Below, piece after piece: positions 33,095-44,800 of a DNA stretch of 64,000 nucleotides (its first letter is position 1; every line of letters begins with the position of its first letter). The notes below the pieces were generated by a model. That model saw only the letters and a program-made list of their open reading frames with translations, was not told where the DNA came from and searched no databases. Position numbers and translations under genes: made by a program. Source of the stretch: Mytilus galloprovincialis (lineage: Eukaryota > Mollusca > Bivalvia > Mytilida > Mytilidae); NCBI RefSeq assembly GCF_965363235.1, contig NC_134840.1, forward strand, positions 57,716,793 to 57,780,792, written 5' to 3'.

Positions 33095-33481
33095 TTTTTA
33101 CTACCCGGTAAATGATTTTTAGGTTCACTGGACTGGAGGAGAAAAAACCAAAGACAGTCCTATCATGCAACTCTGTTTTCAATGCGTCTGTGCAAATGCG
33201 TGCGTGAAGAAATCAATCGGAAAGACATACTCTTTATGTCATTTCGGAAACAATAAAATTGAGCATTGAAAACAAAAAGTCCCAAAACAGTATTATGTCA
33301 CTCAGTCCATAAAACGTGCCGTCTTTTCGGTAAACGTATTTCGCTCTCAACTATCCGACTATGCATGTCAAAACTTGGCATCAGACGGTTACATCAAATC
33401 AAGTTGCACTTCTCGTGGAAAATGAACGAGAACTGATACAACGGCAGCAAAAACTTGGGGAGTTGTGAATATTATCTCCTA

Positions 33482-33554
33482 AGCCCCCAGTGAGGATCGA
33501 ACTCACGACCCCTGGTTTACAAGACCAGTGCTCTAACCACTGAGCTATGGAGGC
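33482..33554 (-). tRNA. tRNA-Thr(TGT)
   Basis: Reference sequence; anticodon 33519-33521. Confidence 0.96.
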
Positions 33555-33932
33555 TCTTGCTTCAGATTTGTGAAATTTCAACTCATAAAGCTAGGCCCTT
33601 TCTACTCAAAAGTGAAAACAGAAATCTTTCAAAAACATCAAAATTCAACCAAGTGGATGGAATCGTCTGCAATATTGGGATTTCAATTTCGCTGAATACA
33701 CCCCAGTTCGTACCACCGAATTGAGTGCGAGGAAGTTTGCTGTTATGCAATCGAAGTCTTATCAATATTGACACGTCACCTTTTCCAATTAGATCAATGA
33801 AATTGTCTGATGTGAATGACAGACCTGAAACATCCTTTTTATCTCAAACAGACTTAACTCTCAACTTGCATTGGTTGTAACAATGAAGGTTATCTCCTAT
33901 AAGAACCCAAAATTGCTAAATGTTTTTCATCT

Positions 33933-34004
33933 GGGGGTGTAGCTCAGTGGTAGAGCATTCGACTGCAGATCGAGAGGTCCCCGGTTCGAACCCGGGTGCC
34001 CCCT
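33933..34004 (+). tRNA. tRNA-Cys(GCA), A7G variant
   Basis: G instead of A at 33939 (acceptor position 7). It changes an A-U pair to G-U, so the stem stays closed. Anticodon 33965-33967. Confidence 0.95.
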
Positions 34005-34391
34005 TTTTTACTACCCGGTAAATGATTTTTAGGTTCACTGGACTGGAGGAGAAAAAACCAAAGACAGTCCTATCATGCAACTCTGTTTTCAATGCGTCTG
34101 TGCAAATGCGTGCGTGAAGAAATCAATCGGAAAGACATACTCTTTATGTCATTTCGGAAACAATAAAATTGAGCATTGAAAACAAAAAGTCCCAAAACAG
34201 TATTATGTCACTCAGTCCATAAAACGTGCCGTCTTTTCGGTAAACGTATTTCGCTCTCAACTATCCGACTATGCATGTCAAAACTTGGCATCAGACGGTT
34301 ACATCAAATCAAGTTGCACTTCTCGTGGAAAATGAACGAGAACTGATACAACGGCAGCAAAAACTTGGGGAGTTGTGAATATTATCTCCTA

Positions 34392-34464
34392 AGCCCCCAG
34401 TGAGGATCGAACTCACGACCCCTGGTTTACAAGACCAGTGCTCTAACCACTGAGCTATGGAGGC
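34392..34464 (-). tRNA. tRNA-Thr(TGT)
   Basis: Reference sequence; anticodon 34429-34431. Confidence 0.96.
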
Positions 34465-34842
34465 TCTTGCTTCAGATTTGTGAAATTTCAACTCATAAAG
34501 CTAGGCCCTTTCTACTCAAAAGTGAAAACAGAAATCTTTCAAAAACATCAAAATTCAACCAAGTGGATGGAATCGTCTGCAATATTGGGATTTCAATTTC
34601 GCTGAATACACCCCAGTTCGTACCACCGAATTGAGTGCGAGGAAGTTTGCTGTTATGCAATCGAAGTCTTATCAATATTGACACGTCACCTTTTCCAATT
34701 AGATCAATGAAATTGTCTGATGTGAATGACAGACCTGAAACATCCTTTTTATCTCAAACAGACTTAACTCTCAACTTGCATTGGTTGTAACAATGAAGGT
34801 TATCTCCTATAAGAACCCAAAATTGCTAAATGTTTTTCATCT

Positions 34843-34914
34843 GGGGGTATAGCTCAGTGGTAGAGCATTCGACTGCAGATCGAGAGGTCCCCGGTTCGAA
34901 CCCGGGTGCCCCCT
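34843..34914 (+). tRNA. tRNA-Cys(GCA)
   Basis: Reference sequence; anticodon 34875-34877. Confidence 0.96.
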
Positions 34915-35301
34915 TTTTTACTACCCGGTAAATGATTTTTAGGTTCACTGGACTGGAGGAGAAAAAACCAAAGACAGTCCTATCATGCAACTCTGTTTTC
35001 AATGCGTCTGTGCAAATGCGTGCGTGAAGAAATCAATCGGAAAGACATACTCTTTATGTCATTTCGGAAACAATAAAATTGAGCATTGAAAACAAAAAGT
35101 CCCAAAACAGTATTATGTCACTCAGTCCATAAAACGTGCCGTCTTTTCGGTAAACGTATTTCGCTCTCAACTATCCGACTATGCATGTCAAAACTTGGCA
35201 TCAGACGGTTACATCAAATCAAGTTGCACTTCTCGTGGAAAATGAACGAGAACTGATACAACGGCAGCAAAAACTTGGGGAGTTGTGAATATTATCTCCT
35301 A

Positions 35302-35374
35302 AGCCCCCAGTGAGGATCGAACTCACGACCCCTGGTTTACAAGACCAGTGCTCTAACCACTGAGCTATGGAGGC
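35302..35374 (-). tRNA. tRNA-Thr(TGT)
   Basis: Reference sequence; anticodon 35339-35341. Confidence 0.96.
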
Positions 35375-35752
35375 TCTTGCTTCAGATTTGTGAAATTTCA
35401 ACTCATAAAGCTAGGCCCTTTCTACTCAAAAGTGAAAACAGAAATCTTTCAAAAACATCAAAATTCAACCAAGTGGATGGAATCGTCTGCAATATTGGGA
35501 TTTCAATTTCGCTGAATACACCCCAGTTCGTACCACCGAATTGAGTGCGAGGAAGTTTGCTGTTATGCAATCGAAGTCTTATCAATATTGACACGTCACC
35601 TTTTCCAATTAGATCAATGAAATTGTCTGATGTGAATGACAGACCTGAAACATCCTTTTTATCTCAAACAGACTTAACTCTCAACTTGCATTGGTTGTAA
35701 CAATGAAGGTTATCTCCTATAAGAACCCAAAATTGCTAAATGTTTTTCATCT

Positions 35753-35824
35753 GGGGGTATAGCTCAGTGGTAGAGCATTCGACTGCAGATCGAGAGGTCC
35801 CCGGTTCGAACCCGGGTGCCCCCT
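35753..35824 (+). tRNA. tRNA-Cys(GCA)
   Basis: Reference sequence; anticodon 35785-35787. Confidence 0.96.
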
Positions 35825-36211
35825 TTTTTACTACCCGGTAAATGATTTTTAGGTTCACTGGACTGGAGGAGAAAAAACCAAAGACAGTCCTATCATGCAA
35901 CTCTGTTTTCAATGCGTCTGTGCAAATGCGTGCGTGAAGAAATCAATCGGAAAGACATACTCTTTATGTCATTTCGGAAACAATAAAATTGAGCATTGAA
36001 AACAAAAAGTCCCAAAACAGTATTATGTCACTCAGTCCATAAAACGTGCCGTCTTTTCGGTAAACGTATTTCGCTCTCAACTATCCGACTATGCATGTCA
36101 AAACTTGGCATCAGACGGTTACATCAAATCAAGTTGCACTTCTCGTGGAAAATGAACGAGAACTGATACAACGGCAGCAAAAACTTGGGGAGTTGTGAAT
36201 ATTATCTCCTA

Positions 36212-36284
36212 AGCCCCCAGTGAGGATCGAACTCACGACCCCTGGTTTACAAGACCAGTGCTCTAACCACTGAGCTATGGAGGC
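36212..36284 (-). tRNA. tRNA-Thr(TGT)
   Basis: Reference sequence; anticodon 36249-36251. Confidence 0.96.
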
Positions 36285-36662
36285 TCTTGCTTCAGATTTG
36301 TGAAATTTCAACTCATAAAGCTAGGCCCTTTCTACTCAAAAGTGAAAACAGAAATCTTTCAAAAACATCAAAATTCAACCAAGTGGATGGAATCGTCTGC
36401 AATATTGGGATTTCAATTTCGCTGAATACACCCCAGTTCGTACCACCGAATTGAGTGCGAGGAAGTTTGCTGTTATGCAATCGAAGTCTTATCAATATTG
36501 ACACGTCACCTTTTCCAATTAGATCAATGAAATTGTCTGATGTGAATGACAGACCTGAAACATCCTTTTTATCTCAAACAGACTTAACTCTCAACTTGCA
36601 TTGGTTGTAACAATGAAGGTTATCTCCTATAAGAACCCAAAATTGCTAAATGTTTTTCATCT

Positions 36663-36734
36663 GGGGGTATAGCTCAGTGGTAGAGCATTCGACTGCAGAT
36701 CGAGAGGTCCCCGGTTCGAACCCGGGTGCCCCCT
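36663..36734 (+). tRNA. tRNA-Cys(GCA)
   Basis: Reference sequence; anticodon 36695-36697. Confidence 0.96.
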
Positions 36735-37121
36735 TTTTTACTACCCGGTAAATGATTTTTAGGTTCACTGGACTGGAGGAGAAAAAACCAAAGACAGTCC
36801 TATCATGCAACTCTGTTTTCAATGCGTCTGTGCAAATGCGTGCGTGAAGAAATCAATCGGAAAGACATACTCTTTATGTCATTTCGGAAACAATAAAATT
36901 GAGCATTGAAAACAAAAAGTCCCAAAACAGTATTATGTCACTCAGTCCATAAAACGTGCCGTCTTTTCGGTAAACGTATTTCGCTCTCAACTATCCGACT
37001 ATGCATGTCAAAACTTGGCATCAGACGGTTACATCAAATCAAGTTGCACTTCTCGTGGAAAATGAACGAGAACTGATACAACGGCAGCAAAAACTTGGGG
37101 AGTTGTGAATATTATCTCCTA

Positions 37122-37194
37122 AGCCCCCAGTGAGGATCGGACTCACGACCCCTGGTTTACAAGACCAGTGCTCTAACCACTGAGCTATGGAGGC
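37122..37194 (-). tRNA. tRNA-Thr(TGT), T55C variant
   Basis: The base at 37140 is G instead of A on the plus strand, so the T-loop reads TCCGATC. The near-universal U55 (pseudouridine) is lost and the B-box is weakened, so this copy may be poorly expressed. Anticodon 37159-37161. Confidence 0.9.
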
Positions 37195-37572
37195 TCTTGC
37201 TTCAGATTTGTGAAATTTCAACTCATAAAGCTAGGCCCTTTCTACTCAAAAGTGAAAACAGAAATCTTTCAAAAACATCAAAATTCAACCAAGTGGATGG
37301 AATCGTCTGCAATATTGGGATTTCAATTTCGCTGAATACACCCCAGTTCGTACCACCGAATTGAGTGCGAGGAAGTTTGCTGTTATGCAATCGAAGTCTT
37401 ATCAATATTGACACGTCACCTTTTCCAATTAGATCAATGAAATTGTCTGATGTGAATGACAGACCTGAAACATCCTTTTTATCTCAAACAGACTTAACTC
37501 TCAACTTGCATTGGTTGTAACAATGAAGGTTATCTCCTATAAGAACCCAAAATTGCTAAATGTTTTTCATCT

Positions 37573-37644
37573 GGGGGTATAGCTCAGTGGTAGAGCATTC
37601 GACTGCAGATCGAGAGGTCCCCGGTTCGAACCCGGGTGCCCCCT
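37573..37644 (+). tRNA. tRNA-Cys(GCA)
   Basis: Reference sequence; anticodon 37605-37607. Confidence 0.96.
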
Positions 37645-38031
37645 TTTTTACTACCCGGTAAATGATTTTTAGGTTCACTGGACTGGAGGAGAAAAAACCA
37701 AAGACAGTCCTATCATGCAACTCTGTTTTCAATGCGTCTGTGCAAATGCGTGCGTGAAGAAATCAATCGGAAAGACATACTCTTTATGTCATTTCGGAAA
37801 CAATAAAATTGAGCATTGAAAACAAAAAGTCCCAAAACAGTATTATGTCACTCAGTCCATAAAACGTGCCGTCTTTTCGGTAAACGTATTTCGCTCTCAA
37901 CTATCCGACTATGCATGTCAAAACTTGGCATCAGACGGTTACATCAAATCAAGTTGCACTTCTCGTGGAAAATGAACGAGAACTGATACAACGGCAGCAA
38001 AAACTTGGGGAGTTGTGAATATTATCTCCTA

Positions 38032-38104
38032 AGCCCCCAGTGAGGATCGAACTCACGACCCCTGGTTTACAAGACCAGTGCTCTAACCACTGAGCTATGG
38101 AGGC
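38032..38104 (-). tRNA. tRNA-Thr(TGT)
   Basis: Reference sequence; anticodon 38069-38071. Confidence 0.96.
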
Positions 38105-38482
38105 TCTTGCTTCAGATTTGTGAAATTTCAACTCATAAAGCTAGGCCCTTTCTACTCAAAAGTGAAAACAGAAATCTTTCAAAAACATCAAAATTCAACC
38201 AAGTGGATGGAATCGTCTGCAATATTGGGATTTCAATTTCGCTGAATACACCCCAGTTCGTACCACCGAATTGAGTGCGAGGAAGTTTGCTGTTATGCAA
38301 TCGAAGTCTTATCAATATTGACACGTCACCTTTTCCAATTAGATCAATGAAATTGTCTGATGTGAATGACAGACCTGAAACATCCTTTTTATCTCAAACA
38401 GACTTAACTCTCAACTTGCATTGGTTGTAACAATGAAGGTTATCTCCTATAAGAACCCAAAATTGCTAAATGTTTTTCATCT

Positions 38483-38554
38483 GGGGGTATAGCTCAGTGG
38501 TAGAGCATTCGACTGCAGATCGAGAGGTCCCCGGTTCGAACCCGGGTGCCCCCT
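38483..38554 (+). tRNA. tRNA-Cys(GCA)
   Basis: tRNA unchanged (anticodon 38515-38517); its 3' spacer has the only block-2 C at unit position 854 (38691). Confidence 0.96.
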
Positions 38555-38941
38555 TTTTTACTACCCGGTAAATGATTTTTAGGTTCACTGGACTGGAGGA
38601 GAAAAAACCAAAGACAGTCCTATCATGCAACTCTGTTTTCAATGCGTCTGTGCAAATGCGTGCGTGAAGAAATCAATCGGAAAGACATACCCTTTATGTC
38701 ATTTCGGAAACAATAAAATTGAGCATTGAAAACAAAAAGTCCCAAAACAGTATTATGTCACTCAGTCCATAAAACGTGCCGTCTTTTCGGTAAACGTATT
38801 TCGCTCTCAACTATCCGACTATGCATGTCAAAACTTGGCATCAGACGGTTACATCAAATCAAGTTGCACTTCTCGTGGAAAATGAACGAGAACTGATACA
38901 ACGGCAGCAAAAACTTGGGGAGTTGTGAATATTATCTCCTA

Positions 38942-39014
38942 AGCCCCCAGTGAGGATCGAACTCACGACCCCTGGTTTACAAGACCAGTGCTCTAACCAC
39001 TGAGCTATGGAGGC
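38942..39014 (-). tRNA. tRNA-Thr(TGT)
   Basis: Reference sequence; anticodon 38979-38981. Confidence 0.96.
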
Positions 39015-39392
39015 TCTTGCTTCAGATTTGTGAAATTTCAACTCATAAAGCTAGGCCCTTTCTACTCAAAAGTGAAAACAGAAATCTTTCAAAAACATCA
39101 AAATTCAACCAAGTGGATGGAATCGTCTGCAATATTGGGATTTCAATTTCGCTGAATACACCCCAGTTCGTACCACCGAATTGAGTGCGAGGAAGTTTGC
39201 TGTTATGCAATCGAAGTCTTATCAATATTGACACGTCACCTTTTCCAATTAGATCAATGAAATTGTCTGATGTGAATGACAGACCTGAAACATCCTTTTT
39301 ATCTCAAACAGACTTAACTCTCAACTTGCATTGGTTGTAACAATGAAGGTTATCTCCTATAAGAACCCAAAATTGCTAAATGTTTTTCATCT

Positions 39393-39464
39393 GGGGGTAT
39401 AGCTCAGTGGTAGAGCATTCGACTGCAGATCGAGAGGTCCCCGGTTCGAACCCGGGTGCCCCCT
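39393..39464 (+). tRNA. tRNA-Cys(GCA)
   Basis: Reference sequence; anticodon 39425-39427. Confidence 0.96.
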
Positions 39465-39851
39465 TTTTTACTACCCGGTAAATGATTTTTAGGTTCACTG
39501 GACTGGAGGAGAAAAAACCAAAGACAGTCCTATCATGCAACTCTGTTTTCAATGCGTCTGTGCAAATGCGTGCGTGAAGAAATCAATCGGAAAGACATAC
39601 TCTTTATGTCATTTCGGAAACAATAAAATTGAGCATTGAAAACAAAAAGTCCCAAAACAGTATTATGTCACTCAGTCCATAAAACGTGCCGTCTTTTCGG
39701 TAAACGTATTTCGCTCTCAACTATCCGACTATGCATGTCAAAACTTGGCATCAGACGGTTACATCAAATCAAGTTGCACTTCTCGTGGAAAATGAACGAG
39801 AACTGATACAACGGCAGCAAAAACTTGGGGAGTTGTGAATATTATCTCCTA

Positions 39852-39924
39852 AGCCCCCAGTGAGGATCGAACTCACGACCCCTGGTTTACAAGACCAGTG
39901 CTCTAACCACTGAGCTATGGAGGC
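39852..39924 (-). tRNA. tRNA-Thr(TGT)
   Basis: Reference sequence; anticodon 39889-39891. Confidence 0.96.
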
Positions 39925-40302
39925 TCTTGCTTCAGATTTGTGAAATTTCAACTCATAAAGCTAGGCCCTTTCTACTCAAAAGTGAAAACAGAAATCTTTC
40001 AAAAACATCAAAATTCAACCAAGTGGATGGAATCGTCTGCAATATTGGGATTTCAATTTCGCTGAATACACCCCAGTTCGTACCACCGAATTGAGTGCGA
40101 GGAAGTTTGCTGTTATGCAATCGAAGTCTTATCAATATTGACACGTCACCTTTTCCAATTAGATCAATGAAATTGTCTGATGTGAATGACAGACCTGAAA
40201 CATCCTTTTTATCTCAAACAGACTTAACTCTCAACTTGCATTGGTTGTAACAATGAAGGTTATCTCCTATAAGAACCCAAAATTGCTAAATGTTTTTCAT
40301 CT

Positions 40303-40374
40303 GGGGGTATAGCTCAGTGGTAGAGCATTCGACTGCAGATCGAGAGGTCCCCGGTTCGAACCCGGGTGCCCCCT
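40303..40374 (+). tRNA. tRNA-Cys(GCA)
   Basis: Reference sequence; anticodon 40335-40337. Confidence 0.96.
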
Positions 40375-40761
40375 TTTTTACTACCCGGTAAATGATTTTT
40401 AGGTTCACTGGACTGGAGGAGAAAAAACCAAAGACAGTCCTATCATGCAACTCTGTTTTCAATGCGTCTGTGCAAATGCGTGCGTGAAGAAATCAATCGG
40501 AAAGACATACTCTTTATGTCATTTCGGAAACAATAAAATTGAGCATTGAAAACAAAAAGTCCCAAAACAGTATTATGTCACTCAGTCCATAAAACGTGCC
40601 GTCTTTTCGGTAAACGTATTTCGCTCTCAACTATCCGACTATGCATGTCAAAACTTGGCATCAGACGGTTACATCAAATCAAGTTGCACTTCTCGTGGAA
40701 AATGAACGAGAACTGATACAACGGCAGCAAAAACTTGGGGAGTTGTGAATATTATCTCCTA

Positions 40762-40834
40762 AGCCCCCAGTGAGGATCGAACTCACGACCCCTGGTTTAC
40801 AAGACCAGTGCTCTAACCACTGAGCTATGGAGGC
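40762..40834 (-). tRNA. tRNA-Thr(TGT)
   Basis: Reference sequence; anticodon 40799-40801. Confidence 0.96.
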
Positions 40835-41212
40835 TCTTGCTTCAGATTTGTGAAATTTCAACTCATAAAGCTAGGCCCTTTCTACTCAAAAGTGAAAACA
40901 GAAATCTTTCAAAAACATCAAAATTCAACCAAGTGGATGGAATCGTCTGCAATATTGGGATTTCAATTTCGCTGAATACACCCCAGTTCGTACCACCGAA
41001 TTGAGTGCGAGGAAGTTTGCTGTTATGCAATCGAAGTCTTATCAATATTGACACGTCACCTTTTCCAATTAGATCAATGAAATTGTCTGATGTGAATGAC
41101 AGACCTGAAACATCCTTTTTATCTCAAACAGACTTAACTCTCAACTTGCATTGGTTGTAACAATGAAGGTTATCTCCTATAAGAACCCAAAATTGCTAAA
41201 TGTTTTTCATCT

Positions 41213-41284
41213 GGGGGTATAGCTCAGTGGTAGAGCATTCGACTGCAGATCGAGAGGTCCCCGGTTCGAACCCGGGTGCCCCCT
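41213..41284 (+). tRNA. tRNA-Cys(GCA)
   Basis: Last complete tRNA before LINE B; anticodon 41245-41247. Confidence 0.96.
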
Positions 41285-41671
41285 TTTTTACTACCCGGTA
41301 AATGATTTTTAGGTTCACTGGACTGGAGGAGAAAAAACCAAAGACAGTCCTATCATGCAACTCTGTTTTCAATGCGTCTGTGCAAATGCGTGCGTGAAGA
41401 AATCAATCGGAAAGACATACTCTTTATGTCATTTCGGAAACAATAAAATTGAGCATTGAAAACAAAAAGTCCCAAAACAGTATTATGTCACTCAGTCCAT
41501 AAAACGTGCCGTCTTTTCGGTAAACGTATTTCGCTCTCAACTATCCGACTATGCATGTCAAAACTTGGCATCAGACGGTTACATCAAATCAAGTTGCACT
41601 TCTCGTGGAAAATGAACGAGAACTGATACAACGGCAGCAAAAACTTGGGGAGTTGTGAATATTATCTCCTA

Positions 41672-41724
41672 AGCCCCCAGTGAGGATCGAACTCACGACC
41701 CCTGGTTTACAAGACCAGTGCTCT
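41672..41724 (-). pseudogene. tRNA-Thr 3' fragment at LINE B
   Basis: It is truncated at exactly the same base as the fragment at LINE A (tRNA positions 21-73 kept; anticodon 41709-41711). Confidence 0.95.
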
Positions 41725-41737
41725 TTTTTTTTTTTTT
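41724..41737 (-). other. LINE B poly(A) tail
   Basis: A run of 14 T on the plus strand is joined to tRNA-Thr after GTGCTC(T), the same junction as LINE A. Confidence 0.85.
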
Positions 41738-41889
41738 ATCTTTATTAAAATAAGACATCATATTATACACATTAAAATACATAAAACATTATCACAAGTG
41801 TCAATATCAATTCAAAATGTCTATAACATTCAATTTCAAGCTTCTTTATAAATGTCTACATGACACAATCATTTTAGATATTCAAATTT
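41738..41889 (-). other. LINE B 3' UTR with AATAAA signal
   Basis: A 152-bp 3' UTR. AATAAA (41741-41746, minus strand) is followed by GAT and the A tail, exactly as in LINE A. Confidence 0.75.
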
Positions 41890-44800
41890 CTACAATTTAA
41901 ATATTATATCATCATCTACTTCTTTAACCAGAAGATTATCAAGCAAAAATTTCTTTTCAAACAAAGAATTCATTTTACATTTTTGACACATATACACATA
42001 AAAGTACATGACATAATGTTTCAGTGTGTACTTGAAAAGTTGAACTAAATTTACATTTGTTTTGCCATTCATTATAATATTCCTTCTTCTAAATATACAA
42101 TATCTTGCAGTTGAAAGCAAAAAGTTAACAAAACAGTCATTTACACCTTTCATTTTCCAATTTAACCCAAATAGTAGCAAATGTTCACTCTGTACAGCAC
42201 TTATTTTGTCAGAATCACAATTTTCAAATAATTTTACAAACAATTCAGACAAATAGTTATGAAATTCTAAAAGTTCATCACAGTTTATAAACATATGTAA
42301 AAGATCTTCAATTTCACTACCACAAACATCACATAAATCATCATCAGACCATCCAATTCTTTTGAATTTACTTTTAGTAAATATACAATTATGAAGTATT
42401 TTGTAATCTAGTTCAATAAACTTTGCAGGTTTCCAGAATAAATTTACATTACACCACATTATTCTAAAGTCATTATCATCAATATTGAACAGTGTTTTCC
42501 ACATTTCAACACCACATGGATCTTTACAAATATCATCTAGTAAACAATTATACAGCTTATTAACAGTACACAATGGTAATTCAAATGGTACATGATTAAT
42601 AATAACAGAAATGTCTATTGTTCTTTTTGTATTCCTATGATGCAATTCACTTTGCACGGTCTGCTTCCAGTCATCAGGTATAGCACATATTAAACAATGA
42701 TAACGATCAATTACATTATTTACATTTGCATTTTCAAATACATTTTGTATTATTTCAACAATAGCACAATCAGGCAAAAACCCTGTTTTAACCTCATAAC
42801 ATATATCCTTAAGAGTGATAATACCAGCATTTATAAAATCATACCAAAGTATTGGTTTATCCTTCAGAACAATCTCCGGATTCCTAAACAGTGGTTGATC
42901 ATATATATTTTCTACACTTAATTTCAATTCAGACTTCTGTCTCAAGATATACCAAGCTTCTAACATTTCTATATACACAGTCGGTAAACATTTTAACTCA
43001 CAATGTGGTACTTGAATAAACAAAACTTCTAAACCAAGATTCATATTATAAATCTTTGACACAAAATATTTAAAAGTATGCTTCCATAGTACATCATATT
43101 CATCATTTATCAATCTTCCTAAAAACTTTAGTCTAAATGCATGTATTTTACATTTCATGTCAACTAATTGCAAACCTCCATTACATTTAGGATTTATTAT
43201 AACATTATAATTCACCAAATGAGATCTCTTATTCCATACAAAATTAACACATAAAATCTTTATCTCATTATAAGCCCATTCTGGGATAGAGGATACAAAA
43301 AGCGTATACCAAAATCTAGACATCATTAACGTATTTACAACAACAACTCTACCCTGCAAGGTTAATTGCCTTTGTAACCATATATTCAAAAGAGATTTTA
43401 ATTTTGATATCTTTTCTTTCCAATTTAGATCATCACATATATTTCTATTTTTTCCAACATAAACACCAAGTAACTGTACATTATTATCACATACTTGTAA
43501 ACCATACTCCTGTTTTTCTACAGGTGACAAATCTCCCTTTCCAACACACAAAATTTCAGATTTTTGTCTATTAATTTTAGCACCAGTTGCTTTACTATAT
43601 AAATCAAAAACTTTGAAAACTTCTGATATAGATTGTTTATTACAAACAGATAAAGTTGTATCGTCTGCATGCTGAAAAATTAGTCCTTCTTTTCCACTAT
43701 TTGGAACAACAATACCTTTTATCAAATCATTTTTAACAATCTTACTATGTAAAGGCTCAGCAGCTAAAACATACAATAATGCACTTATAGGACAGCCTTG
43801 TCTAATACCATTCTTAATACAAAAATAGTTTGTTAAGAAACCATTGCATTTTACTGCACTATTAATACCATTATAAAATATTTCTATCCATTTGATAAAT
43901 TTATCTCCAAAACCATATCTTTTCAAAACCTTCAATAAATATGAGTGGCTCACTCTATCAAAAGCCTTTTCTTGATCAATTTTAATAATATAACCTTCAA
44001 GTTCATCCCTTTCAATAATTTCTATGATATCTCTAACATTTGCTACATTATTAGATATATCTCGACCCATTATACAACAAGTTTGGTCAACAGAAACAAT
44101 TTTTGGTAATACAGTTTTAAATCTATTTGCCATTATTCTGGCCAAAATTTTATAATCAACCTGTAACAGAGATATCGGTCTATAATTTTTAAGCGATCTT
44201 CTGTCACCTTTTTTCTTAAATACAAGACTTATAACACCACATTTCATTGATCTACTTAAAAATCCCTTTTGTTGAATAGTATTATACAGTTTCATAAGTA
44301 CATACTTAAGCTCAGAATAAAAATGACAATAAAACTCAACAGTAAGTCCGTCTGATCCTGGACTTTTATTTTTGGACATTTGAGATAATGCTTTTATTAT
44401 TTCATCAAACGAAATATCTGACTCACATAATTGATGATCATTTTCATCTATTTTTACATCTACACAATCTAATAATTCATTCATTTTTATATCATCAGTA
44501 TTAACACAAGTATACAATTCTTTATAAAAATCATATTGCAAATCTAAAATACCATTAATGTCATTAACACATTCATTATTCACATTCAACAATTCCTTTA
44601 CAGAATTATTCTCCTGTTTATATTTTTCTAAATTTAAAAAATATTTTGTATTTTTGTCTGATTCCACAGCCCAAACAGCTTTAGATCTGAGAACAGCACC
44701 TCTACATTTTTCCAATTCATATTGAGACAATTCTAATCTCAAACTTTCCAATTTAGCTATATCAATATCATTGCCGTTGGCAGCTTTTTCACATAAATTA

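Larger units (their letters stand above)
21604..41724. repeat. Tandem tRNA array, block 2 (910-bp unit, about 22 copies)
   Basis: This is the same unit and orientation as block 1, resuming at unit position 146 right of LINE A and ending at unit position 247 at LINE B. One unit lacks a single base at about 25563, so later units are shifted by one. Two units share G at unit position 275 (24463 and 26282). From 27259 onward every unit carries T instead of A at unit position 342, a variant that then persists to the end of the window. A single unit has C at unit position 854 (38691), the base that is fixed in block 3. Confidence 0.98.
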
